Below, one piece after another: positions 1 through 8,719 of a stretch of DNA of 64,000 nt (the first letter of the stretch is position 1; every line of letters begins with the position of its first letter). The position numbers were made by a program, and so were the translations under genes. The stretch comes from Aurantimonas sp. Leaf443 (GTDB taxonomy: Bacteria; Pseudomonadota; Alphaproteobacteria; Rhizobiales; Rhizobiaceae). The DNA lies in assembly GCF_001425575.1 (NCBI RefSeq), contig NZ_LMRD01000007.1, positions 248,001 through 312,000 of the forward strand, read 5' to 3'. Under the pieces are notes generated by a model that was not told where the DNA came from, made no database searches, and worked only from the letters and a program-made list of their open reading frames with translations.

Positions 1-152
1 GCCGCCTCGCGGCGGATGTCGAGCACGGCGACCTTGGCGCCCTCCTCGGCGAAAAGATGGGCGATGGCCTCGCCGAAGCCGCCGCCGGCCCCGGTCACGA
101 TCGCGACGCGCCCTTCGAGGCGGCCGCGCCCCGTCTCGGTCACTGCCTGCAT
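1..152 (-). CDS. SDR family oxidoreductase, N-terminal fragment (runs off the window)
   Basis: Only the first 50 codons lie in the window; the gene continues beyond base 1. The translation shows the N-terminal nucleotide-binding strand and the glycine-rich TGAGGGFG motif, followed by VAVLDIRREA. This is the Rossmann-fold start of classical short-chain dehydrogenases/reductases such as FabG-like 3-oxoacyl reductases. It lies 33 bases downstream of the LivF gene on the same strand, so it may be the last gene of the Liv operon and act on the imported compound. The substrate cannot be inferred from the fragment. Confidence 0.8.
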   Translation of the reverse strand, partial: MQAVTETGRGRLEGRVAIVTGAGGGFGEAIAHLFAEEGAKVAVLDIRREA

Positions 153-185
153 GGTCTTGTTTCCCTTGTGCGATTTCGGCGGCCG

Positions 186-875
186 TCAGGCGGCCGCGAT
201 GGAGGCGGTCTCGTCGGAGGCGATGGCGCCGCGCTCGACGGTGACGGTGCGCTCGGCGAAGCGGCGCAGGAGCGCGGGGTTGGACTCGGTGATGATGACC
301 GCGATCTCGGGCGCGAGGTCCCGCAGCCGCCCGAGCGCCTCGGCGTAGCGGTTGGCAAGCACAGGGGCGAGGCCCTGGAAGGGCTCGTCGAGAAGGAGGA
401 GGCGCGTGGCGAGCATCAGCGCCCGCCCGAGCGCCACCATCTTGCCCTGCCCGCCCGAGACCGAGCCGGCGGGCCGAGGCCCGAGGTCGCGTAGTTCAGG
501 CAGCACCTCGTAGATGCGCGCAAGGCGGCGCTGCGTCTCGCTGGCGTCGAGCTTGGCCACCCGCGCCGGCAGGAGGACGTTCTCCTCCACCGTGAAACGC
601 GAGAACAGGCGCCGGTCCTCCGGCGCGTAGCCGATGCCGAGCGCCGGCCGGTCGTGCGGGGCGACGCGCGCGATGTCCTCGCCCTGGAAGAGGATGCGCC
701 CGCCGACGATGTCGGTGAAGCCCATGACCGAGCGCAGCGTCGTCGTCTTGCCCGCGCCGTTGCGTCCGACGAGCGCCACCGTCTCGCGCTCGCGCACCGC
801 GAAGTCGATGCCGCGCAGGATCGGGATGCGCTGGATGGAGACGTCGACGCGTTCGAATGTCAGCATGGCGCTCAT
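186..875 (-). CDS. livF: branched-chain amino acid-type ABC transporter ATP-binding protein (LivF family)
   Basis: A 229-residue ABC ATPase with a Walker A GRNGAGKTT at about residues 37-45, an ABC signature SGGQG at 140-144 and a Walker B LLDEP at 161-165. The length and the order LivH-LivM-LivG-LivF are those of the second ATPase of hydrophobic amino acid uptake (HAAT) importers. Its ATG overlaps the LivG stop in an ATGA, indicating translational coupling. The region after Walker B reads ITESN where LivF proteins usually have VEQN, a small deviation. The true substrate need not be a branched-chain amino acid; many HAAT systems import aromatic acids or amides. Confidence 0.92.
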   Translation of the reverse strand: MSAMLTFERVDVSIQRIPILRGIDFAVRERETVALVGRNGAGKTTTLRSVMGFTDIVGGRILFQGEDIARVAPHDRPALGIGYAPEDRRLFSRFTVEENVLLPARVAKLDASETQRRLARIYEVLPELRDLGPRPAGSVSGGQGKMVALGRALMLATRLLLLDEPFQGLAPVLANRYAEALGRLRDLAPEIAVIITESNPALLRRFAERTVTVERGAIASDETASIAAA

Positions 876-1633
876 CCTCCGATCACCGTGCGGATCACGT
901 CCGGGTCCGAGAGGACGCGGGTCGGCTCGCCCGTCATCTGGATCTTGCCCTGGCTCCAGACGGCGACGCGGCTGGCGTAGCGGGTGACCATCTCCATGTC
1001 GTGCTCGACGAAGACCGAGGAGACCTTCGCGGTGCGCAGCGCCGAGACGAGGATCTCCATGACGGCGAACTTGTCGGCCGAGGCGACGCCCGAGGTCGGC
1101 TCGTCCATCAGGAGAAGGCGGGGTTTCAGCGCCAGCGCGATGGCGATGTCGACGAGCTTGCGCTGGCCCTCCGGCAGGTCGGCGGCGCGCTTGTCATGGA
1201 GGTCGGCGCATCCGACGAGGTCGAGGAGCTCCAGCATCTCGCCGCGCTGGGGAAGGCTGGCGAGCGAGCGGAACGGGTTCCAGCTGCGCTCACGCACGGC
1301 GGCGGCCAGGAGCATGTTCTCCAGGACCGTGTGCTCGGTGAAGAGCTGCGGGATCTGGAAGGCGCGCGCGATGCCCAGGCGCGTGATGCGGCGCGGCGGC
1401 TGGCCGATGAGCTCGCCGCCCTCGAAGCGCACCGAGCCCGCCTGCGGCGTGAGATAGCCCGTGCAGATGTTGAGGAAGGTCGTCTTGCCCGCCCCGTTCG
1501 GTCCGATGATCGCGAGATTCTCGTGCTCGAAGACGTCGAGATCGATGCCGTTGGCGGCCACGACTCCGCCGAAGCGGATCTCGAGGCCCCGGGCGCTGAG
1601 AAGCGGGGAGCCCGACGGCGATGCGGCTCTCAC
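872..1633 (-). CDS. livG: branched-chain amino acid-type ABC transporter ATP-binding protein (LivG family)
   Basis: A 253-residue ABC ATPase. It has Walker A GPNGAGKTT at about residues 44-52, a signature LPEGQ in place of LSGGQ as is usual for LivG, Walker B LLLMDEPTSG and the VEHDME switch histidine. I place the start at the GTG at 1631-1633, because it overlaps the LivM stop as GTGA and gives the family length. It pairs with LivF to energise the LivHM permease on the cytoplasmic face of the inner membrane. Confidence 0.92.
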   Translation of the reverse strand: MRAASPSGSPLLSARGLEIRFGGVVAANGIDLDVFEHENLAIIGPNGAGKTTFLNICTGYLTPQAGSVRFEGGELIGQPPRRITRLGIARAFQIPQLFTEHTVLENMLLAAAVRERSWNPFRSLASLPQRGEMLELLDLVGCADLHDKRAADLPEGQRKLVDIAIALALKPRLLLMDEPTSGVASADKFAVMEILVSALRTAKVSSVFVEHDMEMVTRYASRVAVWSQGKIQMTGEPTRVLSDPDVIRTVIGG

Positions 1634-2634
1634 GAGGCGGCTCCTTCGCGATAGGGCGCGCGCATGGCGGGCGCGGCGTCGGTGGGTGCCGCTTCGGCCT
1701 TGCGCTTGCGGCCCGCGAGCCCGAAGCGGCGCGGCAGGTCGATGATGCCGCCGGGCGCGCCGAGGATGATCGCGATCAGGACCGCGCCGAGGATGAGTTG
1801 CCAGCTGTCGTCGAGGAGGGCGGCCGCGTAGAAGCGCACGGCCTCGTAGACGAGCGAGCCGGCGAAGGCGCCGACGACATGGCCGGTGCCGCCGAGGACG
1901 GCGATGAAGACGAATTCCGAGGAGCGCGTCCAGAACGTGTAGTCCGGCGTCGCCAGCCCCTGGACGATGCCGAGCGACAGGCCGCCGAGCCCGCACAGGA
2001 CGGCCGAGAGCACATAGGCGGCCAGCACGGTGTTGCGCGCCGACAGGCCGATATATTCGAGCCGCGTCTCGTTGCTCTTCAGCGCCTTCAGCGCCTGGCC
2101 GATCGGCGAGCGCAGATATTGCCAGACGAGAAGGGCGCACAGGAGGCTGAGGCCGAGCACGAAATAGTAGAGGACGAGATCGAAGGAGCCGCGCCCGAAC
2201 TCGAAGCCCAGAAGCGTCGGACGGCGGATGCGCATCCCGTCCGTGCCGCCGGTGAGATGGAAGAACTTCTCGAGGACGGCGAAGAGCACCATGGAGAAGG
2301 CAAGGTTCAGCATGCCGAAGAAGATCGAGCGGTAGCGCGCCACGAAGAGCCCGACGACGAGCCCTGCGAGCGCCGAGAGGCCGGCGGCGGCCACCGCCAG
2401 GACGAGGAGGTCCGCCCCCCGCCATGCCGCGCCGATATAGGCGGCGCTGTAGGCGCCAACGGCGAAGAACATGCCGTGGCCGAACGAGACCTGCCCCGCC
2501 TGCAGGAGAAGGAAGACGCCGAGGACCGCGAGCGCCTTGGCGAGGACGATGGTGCCGAGCGTCAGCATCGGCCCGGCCAGGAAGGGCAGCGCCAGGAGCA
2601 GCGCGACGACGACGAGAAGAGCTGCGCGGCGCAT
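1630..2634 (-). CDS. livM: branched-chain amino acid-type ABC transporter permease (LivM family)
   Basis: A 334-residue polytopic membrane protein. It begins with a hydrophobic segment (residues about 5-30) and carries the LivM signature GQVSFGHGMFFAVGAY near residue 50. A conserved loop, GQALKALKSNETR, falls about mid-protein, and the C-terminus is basic and polar. The ATG overlaps the LivH stop by one base (TGATG), and its own stop overlaps the LivG GTG start. Together with LivH it forms the membrane channel of the importer. Confidence 0.92.
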   Translation of the reverse strand: MRRAALLVVVALLLALPFLAGPMLTLGTIVLAKALAVLGVFLLLQAGQVSFGHGMFFAVGAYSAAYIGAAWRGADLLVLAVAAAGLSALAGLVVGLFVARYRSIFFGMLNLAFSMVLFAVLEKFFHLTGGTDGMRIRRPTLLGFEFGRGSFDLVLYYFVLGLSLLCALLVWQYLRSPIGQALKALKSNETRLEYIGLSARNTVLAAYVLSAVLCGLGGLSLGIVQGLATPDYTFWTRSSEFVFIAVLGGTGHVVGAFAGSLVYEAVRFYAAALLDDSWQLILGAVLIAIILGAPGGIIDLPRRFGLAGRKRKAEAAPTDAAPAMRAPYREGAAS

Positions 2635-3539
2635 CAGATCTTCCTCGCCTGGACGGTGCCGAACAGGCCGTAGGGCCGGAACAGGAGGATGACGACCATG
2701 ATGAGGTAAGGCATCAGCACCTCGAACTCGGGCGCGAGATAGACCGCGAAGGAGCGCGCCATGCCGATGATGAGCGCGGAAAGGGCCGCGCCCTCGATCT
2801 GGCCGAGACCGGCGCTGGCGGCGACCGCGAAGGAGAGGACGATCATGTTGGCGCCCATGCCGGGCACGACGGAGGTCGTGGGCGTGGCGAGCGCGCCGCC
2901 GAGCGCCGCCAGGATGGCGCCGACCACGAAGGTGACGAAATAGACGCGCGTGGCGTCGATGCCGATGGCCGTGGCGGCCTCGCGGTCCTCGGTCACGGCC
3001 ATGATCTGCGCGCCCGCATCCGTGCGGCGCAGGAAGAAGCGCAGGCCGAGCAGCGCCGCGAGCGCCAGGACCGGCAGGACGATCGTCTGATAGGCGGTGT
3101 AGTTGATGCCGAAGACGCTGACATTGCCGAGGAGCTGCAGCGGCGAGGCCATGTAGTAGGGCTGCACCCCCCAGATCATGCGCTGCACGTTCTCCAGCAT
3201 CATGAAGACGGCGAAGGTGACGAGGAGCTGCAGCACCGGGTCCTTGTCGTAGATGCGGCGCAGGAGAAGCCGCTCCATGAGGCCGCCGACGACGAGCCCG
3301 ACGCAGAGCGCGGCCGCCACGAGCGCGGGATAGGTGAGCCACGGGCTCCAGCCGGCCGCGACGAGCTGGCCGCCGAAGGTCGCCGCCGTATAGGCGCCGA
3401 GCGCGTAGAGACTGCCATGGGCGACGTTGAGGACGCCGAGCACCCCGAAGATCAGCGTCAGCCCGACGGCGACGAGGAAGATCAGCGAGGCGTAGGACAG
3501 CCCGTCCAGAAGCGCGATGAAGGCGAGATTGAGGGTCAT
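2634..3539 (-). CDS. livH: branched-chain amino acid-type ABC transporter permease (LivH family)
   Basis: A 301-residue membrane protein. It shows the LivH pattern of LIFGVLGVLNVAHGSLYALG in the first 50 residues, a conserved RTDAGAQIMAVTEDREAA cytoplasmic loop and PGMGANMIVLSFAVAASAGLG before the last membrane segments. The length is normal for the family. The gene is followed directly by livM and preceded, after an 82-base gap, by the binding-protein gene. Confidence 0.92.
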   Translation of the reverse strand: MTLNLAFIALLDGLSYASLIFLVAVGLTLIFGVLGVLNVAHGSLYALGAYTAATFGGQLVAAGWSPWLTYPALVAAALCVGLVVGGLMERLLLRRIYDKDPVLQLLVTFAVFMMLENVQRMIWGVQPYYMASPLQLLGNVSVFGINYTAYQTIVLPVLALAALLGLRFFLRRTDAGAQIMAVTEDREAATAIGIDATRVYFVTFVVGAILAALGGALATPTTSVVPGMGANMIVLSFAVAASAGLGQIEGAALSALIIGMARSFAVYLAPEFEVLMPYLIMVVILLFRPYGLFGTVQARKI

Positions 3540-3621
3540 GGAAGGGGCTCGGCTAGTGCGGCGCTGGCCGCCGGCCCCGTTCGGGAGACCGGCGGCCGGG
3601 CCGCGGGAAGGACCGGACGGC

Positions 3622-4917
3622 TCAGCGCGCGTGGTCGAAGCGGTCGCCGCGCGTGGCCAGGAAGTCCGGCTTCAGCGTCTTGATCCACTCGATGGATTCC
3701 TCGCCGGCCGGCGCCATGATCGGCTCGGCCGGGTAGATCTCCATCTTGTCGATGACGCGGAACGGATAGGCGGGGTCGCTCACCGTGACGCCGACGAGCT
3801 GCGCCTCGACGCCCTGATTGTCCTCGCGGATCTTGAGCGGGCGGCCGAAGCCGCGGAACTCGAGCCCGTCCATGGCCTCGCGCACCTGCTCGTGGTCCGG
3901 CCACTCGCCGCCATTCGCCTTGGTGGCCTTGTCGTAGACCGCCTCGAGAGCGGCGAAGGCCTGGGCCATGTGGAAGGCGGAATAGATCGGCCAGGCGCCC
4001 GTGCGCTTGCGGAAGCCCTCGGTGAAGGCCTTGAAGTCCTCGTCGCCGCGCCGCTCGGGATGGAGGAAATAGTGGTCGCCGCGCGCGCCGACGATGACGC
4101 CCTCGGGCAGGTCGGCGCCCAGGCGCTCCAGCGAGGATTCGGCGAGCGGAAGCACGAACTGCGAGTTGGCGAAGAGGCCGCGCTGGTTGGCCTGGCGCAC
4201 GAACGTGTCGAGATCGCCGCCCCAGGAGGTGGAGAGGATGACGTCCGGGGCGAGCGCCTGCAGGCGCGAGACCTCGGCCGAATAGTCCGGGGCGCCGAAG
4301 GCCGGGAAGAGCTCGGCGACGATCTCGACATCGGGCTTCAGCGTCTTCAGCGCCGTCGAGAAGATGTTCCAGCTGTCGCGGCCCCAGGCATAGTCCTGGT
4401 TGACGACCGCCACCGTCTTGAAGTCCGGCCTGGTCTCCAGGAGGTAGAGGAGCGGGGCGAGGATCTCGGGCGTGGCATTGGCCTGGGTGCGGTAGACCCA
4501 GTCGTAGTCCTCCTCTTCGAAGATGCGCTGGGTGCCGCAGTCCCACATGAAGTTGAGGACCTCGAGATCCTCGGCGAGCGGGGCGACGTTGTTGCACACG
4601 CCCGACGAGATCGAGGCGAACATGACGTCGACGCCGACCTGGTCGACGAGGCGGCGATATTCGGAGGTCAGCGTCTCGACGCCGGCGCCCTCGTCGACGA
4701 AGTTGAGCGACACGGGCACGCCCTGGATGCCGCCGCGGGCGTTGATCTGCTCGGCCAGCATCTCGGCGGCGCTGCGCGCGGGCACGCCGAAGACCGAGGC
4801 GGGGCCCGACGCATAGGTCGTGATGCCGATCTTCAGCTCCGCCGGCTTCTCGGCCGCAAGTGCCACCGATGCCCACAAGGCGAGCGCGAGCGCTCCCAAA
4901 CCCGTTCCCAGGCGCAT
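3622..4917 (-). CDS. ABC transporter substrate-binding protein, HAAT (type 1 periplasmic) family
   Basis: A 431-residue secreted protein. Residues 1-21 form a Sec signal peptide with a plausible cleavage after SVALA, before AEKPAE. The mature part follows the LivJ/AmiC-type two-lobe fold, with recognisable stretches GVPARSAAEMLAEQIN, the STSWGGDL loop and a C-terminal domain ending in EWIKTLKPDFLATRGD. I chose the ATG at 4915-4917 because GGGAGG lies 8 bases upstream and the signal peptide begins there. It is the specificity component of the livHMGF transporter downstream. It resembles the binding proteins of amide or aromatic-compound importers as much as leucine binders. Confidence 0.88.
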   Translation of the reverse strand: MRLGTGLGALALALWASVALAAEKPAELKIGITTYASGPASVFGVPARSAAEMLAEQINARGGIQGVPVSLNFVDEGAGVETLTSEYRRLVDQVGVDVMFASISSGVCNNVAPLAEDLEVLNFMWDCGTQRIFEEEDYDWVYRTQANATPEILAPLLYLLETRPDFKTVAVVNQDYAWGRDSWNIFSTALKTLKPDVEIVAELFPAFGAPDYSAEVSRLQALAPDVILSTSWGGDLDTFVRQANQRGLFANSQFVLPLAESSLERLGADLPEGVIVGARGDHYFLHPERRGDEDFKAFTEGFRKRTGAWPIYSAFHMAQAFAALEAVYDKATKANGGEWPDHEQVREAMDGLEFRGFGRPLKIREDNQGVEAQLVGVTVSDPAYPFRVIDKMEIYPAEPIMAPAGEESIEWIKTLKPDFLATRGDRFDHAR

Positions 4918-5034
4918 GTCGTACCCTCCCAAGCTCCGCTCTCCCGGCGGATCGTCCTCGGGCAAGGTTTGCGCGCTGCGTTTTGGTCGCACAAAGACAA
5001 TTTTGCGCTTCGCCCCATACAGGAAAGCGATCGG

Positions 5035-6012
5035 TCAGGACGAAGCGGCGGCGCCGGCCTGGGGGGCCGCGCCCTCCACGAGCCGGGCCCGCCACTGGCC
5101 CGAGCGCACGAGGTCGCGCAGCGTCTCGCGGCACAGGCTCTCGATCGCCATGCTCGCCTCGCCCACCGGCCGCTCGTAGGCATGGGCGATGTGGACCGTG
5201 CGCGAGAAGGGCGGATCGCCGATGTTCCAGGAGACGAAGCGCCCGGCCGCGATCTCCTCGGCGACCGCGTTCACCGGCAGGATCGAATAGGCCAGCCCGT
5301 GATCGACGCATTCCTTGATGCTGGCATAGCTGTCGACGTCGATGACGGTCTCCAGCGTGATGTCGCCCCGGTTCAGGCGCTCGTCGACGAGGGTGCGCAG
5401 GCCGTGGCCGACGCTCGGCAGGATGAGCGGGATGGCGGAGAGATCCTCGGTCGTCAGGAACGGTCGGTCCGGCGGCGTCTCGACGCCCGCGATGCCGCTC
5501 GCCGGGCCGAACAGGCACAGTTCCTCCTCCAGCACCTTGTAGGATTTGACGCCCCGCTCGTCGACCGCGAGATAGAGGAGCGCGATGTCGATGCGCTCGT
5601 CGCGCAGCCATTCCAGGATGAAGCCGCTCATCGCCTCCATCACCCGCAGCTTGACGCGCGGATAGAGTTCGCGCGCCCTCAGGATCAGCGGCACGGAGAG
5701 GATCTGGCTGATCGTGCCGGGCAGGCCGATGCGCACTTCGCCGGACAGGTCGCCCGCCTCCGAGACGATGGCGCGCTTGGTGGATTCGAACTGCGCGAGG
5801 ATGGCGCGGGCATTGTCGAAGAGGATGCGGCCGGCCGGCGTGGTGCGGATGCCCTGCGGCGTGCGCAGGAGGAGGTCGGTGCCCAGGCTCGCCTCCATGT
5901 TGCGCACGTGGAGGCTGAGCGCCGGCTGGGCGACGCGCAGGGCCACGGCGGCTTTCGAGAACGACCCTTCCTCCACGATGGCGACGAAGTAACGAAGCTG
6001 CCTCAGGTCCAA
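5035..6012 (-). CDS. LysR family transcriptional regulator (NAC/CynR-like)
   Basis: A 325-residue LysR-type regulator. The N-terminal winged helix-turn-helix (residues 1-60, MDLRQLRYFVAIVEEGSFSK onward) is followed by the two-lobed effector-binding domain. The start is a TTG at 6010-6012, supported by GGGAGAGAG 7 bases upstream and by the conserved LysR N-terminus beginning exactly there. It lies just upstream of, and on the same strand as, the Liv-type importer. This makes it the likely local regulator, responding to the imported compound or a metabolite of it. Confidence 0.88.
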   Translation of the reverse strand: MDLRQLRYFVAIVEEGSFSKAAVALRVAQPALSLHVRNMEASLGTDLLLRTPQGIRTTPAGRILFDNARAILAQFESTKRAIVSEAGDLSGEVRIGLPGTISQILSVPLILRARELYPRVKLRVMEAMSGFILEWLRDERIDIALLYLAVDERGVKSYKVLEEELCLFGPASGIAGVETPPDRPFLTTEDLSAIPLILPSVGHGLRTLVDERLNRGDITLETVIDVDSYASIKECVDHGLAYSILPVNAVAEEIAAGRFVSWNIGDPPFSRTVHIAHAYERPVGEASMAIESLCRETLRDLVRSGQWRARLVEGAAPQAGAAASS

Positions 6013-6278
6013 GGTGACGCTCTCTCCCGCAGGGCGCCCGCAGCGCCGATCCCTTCATAGACGGGATGGGGGTCGCCTTGTCCATCCGGCGCGGCGCGGC
6101 GCCCGTGCGGCCAGTTCTGATCCGGCCTTCCAATGTCGAGAGACAGTCGAGTGCCGGCGGCGCGATGATGTTCTCGGGGGCCTGCGCCCCTTCGATTGAA
6201 GCCAGGACTTGCCGCCGGAAAGTCTTCTTCCATGGTTCTGCCGATTGCCGTCTTCACCATCCGCCCTACCTGTCTTGC

Positions 6279-6524
6279 ATGATCCAAATCGCGAACAAGT
6301 CGTCATCCTCCCTGAAACACGATTTCTACGTCGAGCAGGCGGCCCAATGCGGCGCCGACGCGGCCCGCTCCAGCCTCCACAATGTGCGCGAGCGCTGCCT
6401 GCGCGCCGAAGCCGCCTGGCTCGCCATGGCCGCGCTCAGCGCCGCCGGCGAGCGCAGCCGCACCGAGGCCGCCGAGGGGCGCCTCCTGGCCGAGAGCACG
6501 CCGACCTTCGGCCGCTTCGCCTGA
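6279..6524 (+). CDS. small conserved-looking protein of unknown function
   Basis: An 81-residue, alanine-rich, probably all-helical protein. It contains DNVRERCLRAEAAW-like sequence (NVRERCLRAEAAWLAM at residues 35-50). From memory this core recurs in short uncharacterised proteins of Hyphomicrobiales, often with the same RERCLRAEAAW stretch. No signal peptide or membrane segment is seen. The ATG follows a run of A/T-richer DNA that also serves the divergent LysR gene. A strong hairpin at 6537-6575 follows the stop. I do not know its function. Confidence 0.6.
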   Translation: MIQIANKSSSSLKHDFYVEQAAQCGADAARSSLHNVRERCLRAEAAWLAMAALSAAGERSRTEAAEGRLLAESTPTFGRFA

Positions 6525-6536
6525 TCGGAACGGGCG

Positions 6537-6575
6537 CCGGTCCCGGGCCGGCTCCCCTTCCCGGCCCGAGACCGG
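6537..6575 (+). terminator. terminator-like hairpin after the small gene
   Basis: An inverted repeat pairs CCGGTC (6537-6542) and CGGGCCGG (6544-6551) with CCGGCCCG (6561-6568) and GACCGG (6570-6575). There is one C/A mismatch and a 9-base loop. It sits 12 bases after the stop of the small gene. Only a short pyrimidine-rich stretch follows, so it may work with Rho or as an mRNA 3' stabiliser. Confidence 0.5.
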
Positions 6576-6886
6576 CCGGCCTTTCGCTTCTCCCTGTTCG
6601 AGGTCGGGCGACGCACGCCCTCCCTCGCGAAGAAGGTCCGATGCCCGCCGCCTCGTCCCCCGTTCTGGGGATGCGCCGCACGATCGGCCATGGTGACCTG
6701 AGGGTGCAGTCGCTCTCGATACGGACCTTGGCTCTGTCCAGGCGTTCCGACGATGCAGTCGGCGGCGAAGCGGCGGCACGCCCGCTCCCAACGTCCGTGC
6801 CGCCGCCTCTCCCGACCGCCGTCGGCCACGCCCGCTGAGGGCATCCCGTCCCGAGGATCGACGGCGTCGATCCCTGGGAGGACACC
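6576..6886. other. intergenic stretch without recognised gene
   Basis: This GC-rich stretch between the hairpin and the SnoaL-like gene shows no convincing coding pattern on either strand. Overlapping open frames here lack start signals and recognisable sequence. The last 20 bases hold a good ribosome-binding site (GGGAGGA) for the following gene. No other feature is visible. Confidence 0.5.
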
Positions 6887-7321
6887 ATGATCAAGCGCAT
6901 CCTGATACTCGCCCTCGCCGCGGCCGCCTATGTCACGCCGGTGACGGCGAGGGACGCCTCCGGCGAGGTGACGCAAGCCTATGCGAACTGGGACGCGGCC
7001 TTCAACGCGCGCGACGCGGCCGCCCTTTCGGCCACCTATACCGAGAACGCGCTGTTCCTGGCGCCCGACCACGTCGTGCGCCGGGGCCCGGACGAGGTGC
7101 GCCGCTTCTTCGGCGGGCTCTTCGACCATGGCGTGACCGACCACAAGCTGACATTGATCGAAACGGAGACGGCGGGCGAGATCGTCTACGCCACGGCGAG
7201 CTGGAGCGCACGAGCCAAGGGCGCCGACGGCGCGCCGGCCGCGATCGGCGGCGTCGGCACCCACATCTTCGAGCGCCAGCCGGACGGCACGCTGAAGCTG
7301 CGCCTCCACACGTTCAACTGA
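6887..7321 (+). CDS. secreted SnoaL-like / DUF4440-type NTF2-fold protein
   Basis: A 144-residue protein. It has a short Sec signal peptide (MIKRILILALAAAAYVTPVTA, cleavage near residue 21) followed by one NTF2-like cone domain. Typical landmarks are YANWDAAFNARDAAALSATYTE, the FLAPDHVVRRGPDEVRRFFG loop and a final ERQPDGTLKLRLHTFN strand. Such domains act as small ketosteroid-isomerase-like enzymes or ligand binders, and the exported versions have no agreed function. GGGAGGA lies 6-12 bases before the ATG. It stands alone between two regulatory loci and faces the convergent LuxR gene. Confidence 0.8.
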   Translation: MIKRILILALAAAAYVTPVTARDASGEVTQAYANWDAAFNARDAAALSATYTENALFLAPDHVVRRGPDEVRRFFGGLFDHGVTDHKLTLIETETAGEIVYATASWSARAKGADGAPAAIGGVGTHIFERQPDGTLKLRLHTFN

Positions 7322-7349
7322 CACAGGCCGGGACGCCCCGGCGCCTCCG

Positions 7350-8468
7350 TCAGCGCCGGAACGGGGCGACCGCCGCGATCAGCCGCGCCAGTTCGCTCTG
7401 GCGATGGATGCCGAGACGCTGATAGACCTGCTTGAGCATGGTGCGCGCCGTCTCCTCCGTGACCTCGAAGAGCGCGGCCGCTTCCCGCGCCGAATGCCCC
7501 GCGCCGATCGCCAGCGCATAGCGCGCCTGGCCGGGCGTGAGGCCGAGCTTCATCAGGATCGGTTCGAGGCCGGGATAGCCGGGCAGATCGGGCCGCAGGA
7601 AGAGAAGGAGAAGCGCCCGCTCGGGCGTGCCGAGGCGCCGGTCGGCGACCCGCGCCTCGAGCCGCACGCCGCGCACCAGGAGCGGCAGGGCGCTGCCGGG
7701 CCGCGCAAGCGCCACGACGTCGTCGGAGGTCGACAGGACGTCCGATCCCCCGAGACGGCGCAGGAACGTATCGAGCGTCGCCTGCGCCTGGGGCTGGCTG
7801 CAGACGAGACGCCCGGCACGCACCGCGACACCGTCCGGCCCCAGATCGTGCAGGAGGGCATTGCTGCGCAACAGACGCTGGCCCTCGCTCAGCACCGCCA
7901 CCGCGCAGTCGAAGCCGGCGAGTTCGTCGCCGAGCGTTCGGGCAAGGGCGTCCGAGGCCGCGGCGCGCGCGCCGAGCGCGATCGCGCGGTCGAGATGGCG
8001 CCCGAGAAGCGCGAAGGACGAGCGTTCGCGCGCCGCGACATGCTCGGCGTCGAGCCGCCTCTGGATGTTGATGGCGACCATGCCTCCCTCCGGCGGCGTG
8101 GCGACGAAGGAGAGGATGCTGGACACGCCCTGCGGCCGGCGGAACTCCTGATAGAACGGGTCGCGGGCCCGGATCTCGGCCGGGAGATAGTCCGTGTCGA
8201 CATGCAGCCCCGCGCCCAGCCGGTGCTCCATCGCGTAGTTCAGGAAGAGATCGTGGGCATGCCAATGGGCCTCGTAGACCGGCACGAACGCGCTCAGGCT
8301 GCGTGTGTAATGAACGAGCGGCGCGGCGCGGCGCATCCTGAGGAGGTTGGCGCCGAACCCGCCAAAGCCGTCCGCGATGGATTCGAGCAGGCTCGACCAC
8401 TCCTCCTGCGTGTCGAAGGCCGTGTCGTAGCAGCGCTCGATCAGTCCGGAAAACGCGGCTTCGTCCAA
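7350..8468 (-). CDS. LuxR family transcriptional regulator
   Basis: A 372-residue protein with a C-terminal GerE/LuxR helix-turn-helix (about residues 308-365: LTPGQARYALAIGAGHSARE, then TARTMLKQVYQRLGIHRQSE). The N-terminal 300 residues are not a recognisable autoinducer or receiver domain, but resemble the PAS/GAF-like sensory regions of orphan alphaproteobacterial LuxR proteins. The start is a TTG at 8466-8468 with GGGAGGAG a few bases upstream. It is divergent from the antiporter gene across 251 bases and may regulate it, which is inference from position only. Confidence 0.82.
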   Translation of the reverse strand: MDEAAFSGLIERCYDTAFDTQEEWSSLLESIADGFGGFGANLLRMRRAAPLVHYTRSLSAFVPVYEAHWHAHDLFLNYAMEHRLGAGLHVDTDYLPAEIRARDPFYQEFRRPQGVSSILSFVATPPEGGMVAINIQRRLDAEHVAARERSSFALLGRHLDRAIALGARAAASDALARTLGDELAGFDCAVAVLSEGQRLLRSNALLHDLGPDGVAVRAGRLVCSQPQAQATLDTFLRRLGGSDVLSTSDDVVALARPGSALPLLVRGVRLEARVADRRLGTPERALLLLFLRPDLPGYPGLEPILMKLGLTPGQARYALAIGAGHSAREAAALFEVTEETARTMLKQVYQRLGIHRQSELARLIAAVAPFRR

Positions 8469-8719
8469 CCACTCCTCCCGCAGGAAACAATCTTCCCTAA
8501 GGGAATTTCTGGCACGAAAGCCGCGGGCGATAAAGGCCGCGCCCCTGCATCGCTTGCACGCCGAGGATGCATCTCGGCCGGAAAGAACCGGAGCGAGCGG
8601 GGCGTCGGCCGCGCGCGGCCCGACCGGCGGGCGGCACGCAGAAGGAGTAGCGCCGTCGCGCCCGCCGTCTCGGCGCGGCCATGACCGGATCGATCGGCCC
8701 GACGGGCCGTTGAGAGGGC

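Noticed and set aside
3517-6060. Very long open frames opposite the transporter, and similar long frames elsewhere (for example 1621-2673, 11534-12607, 22145-24796, 59629-62928)
   Set aside because: They lie antisense or out of frame to well-recognised genes, are rich in Arg, Ala, Gly and Pro, and match no family. They are the expected result of very high GC content.
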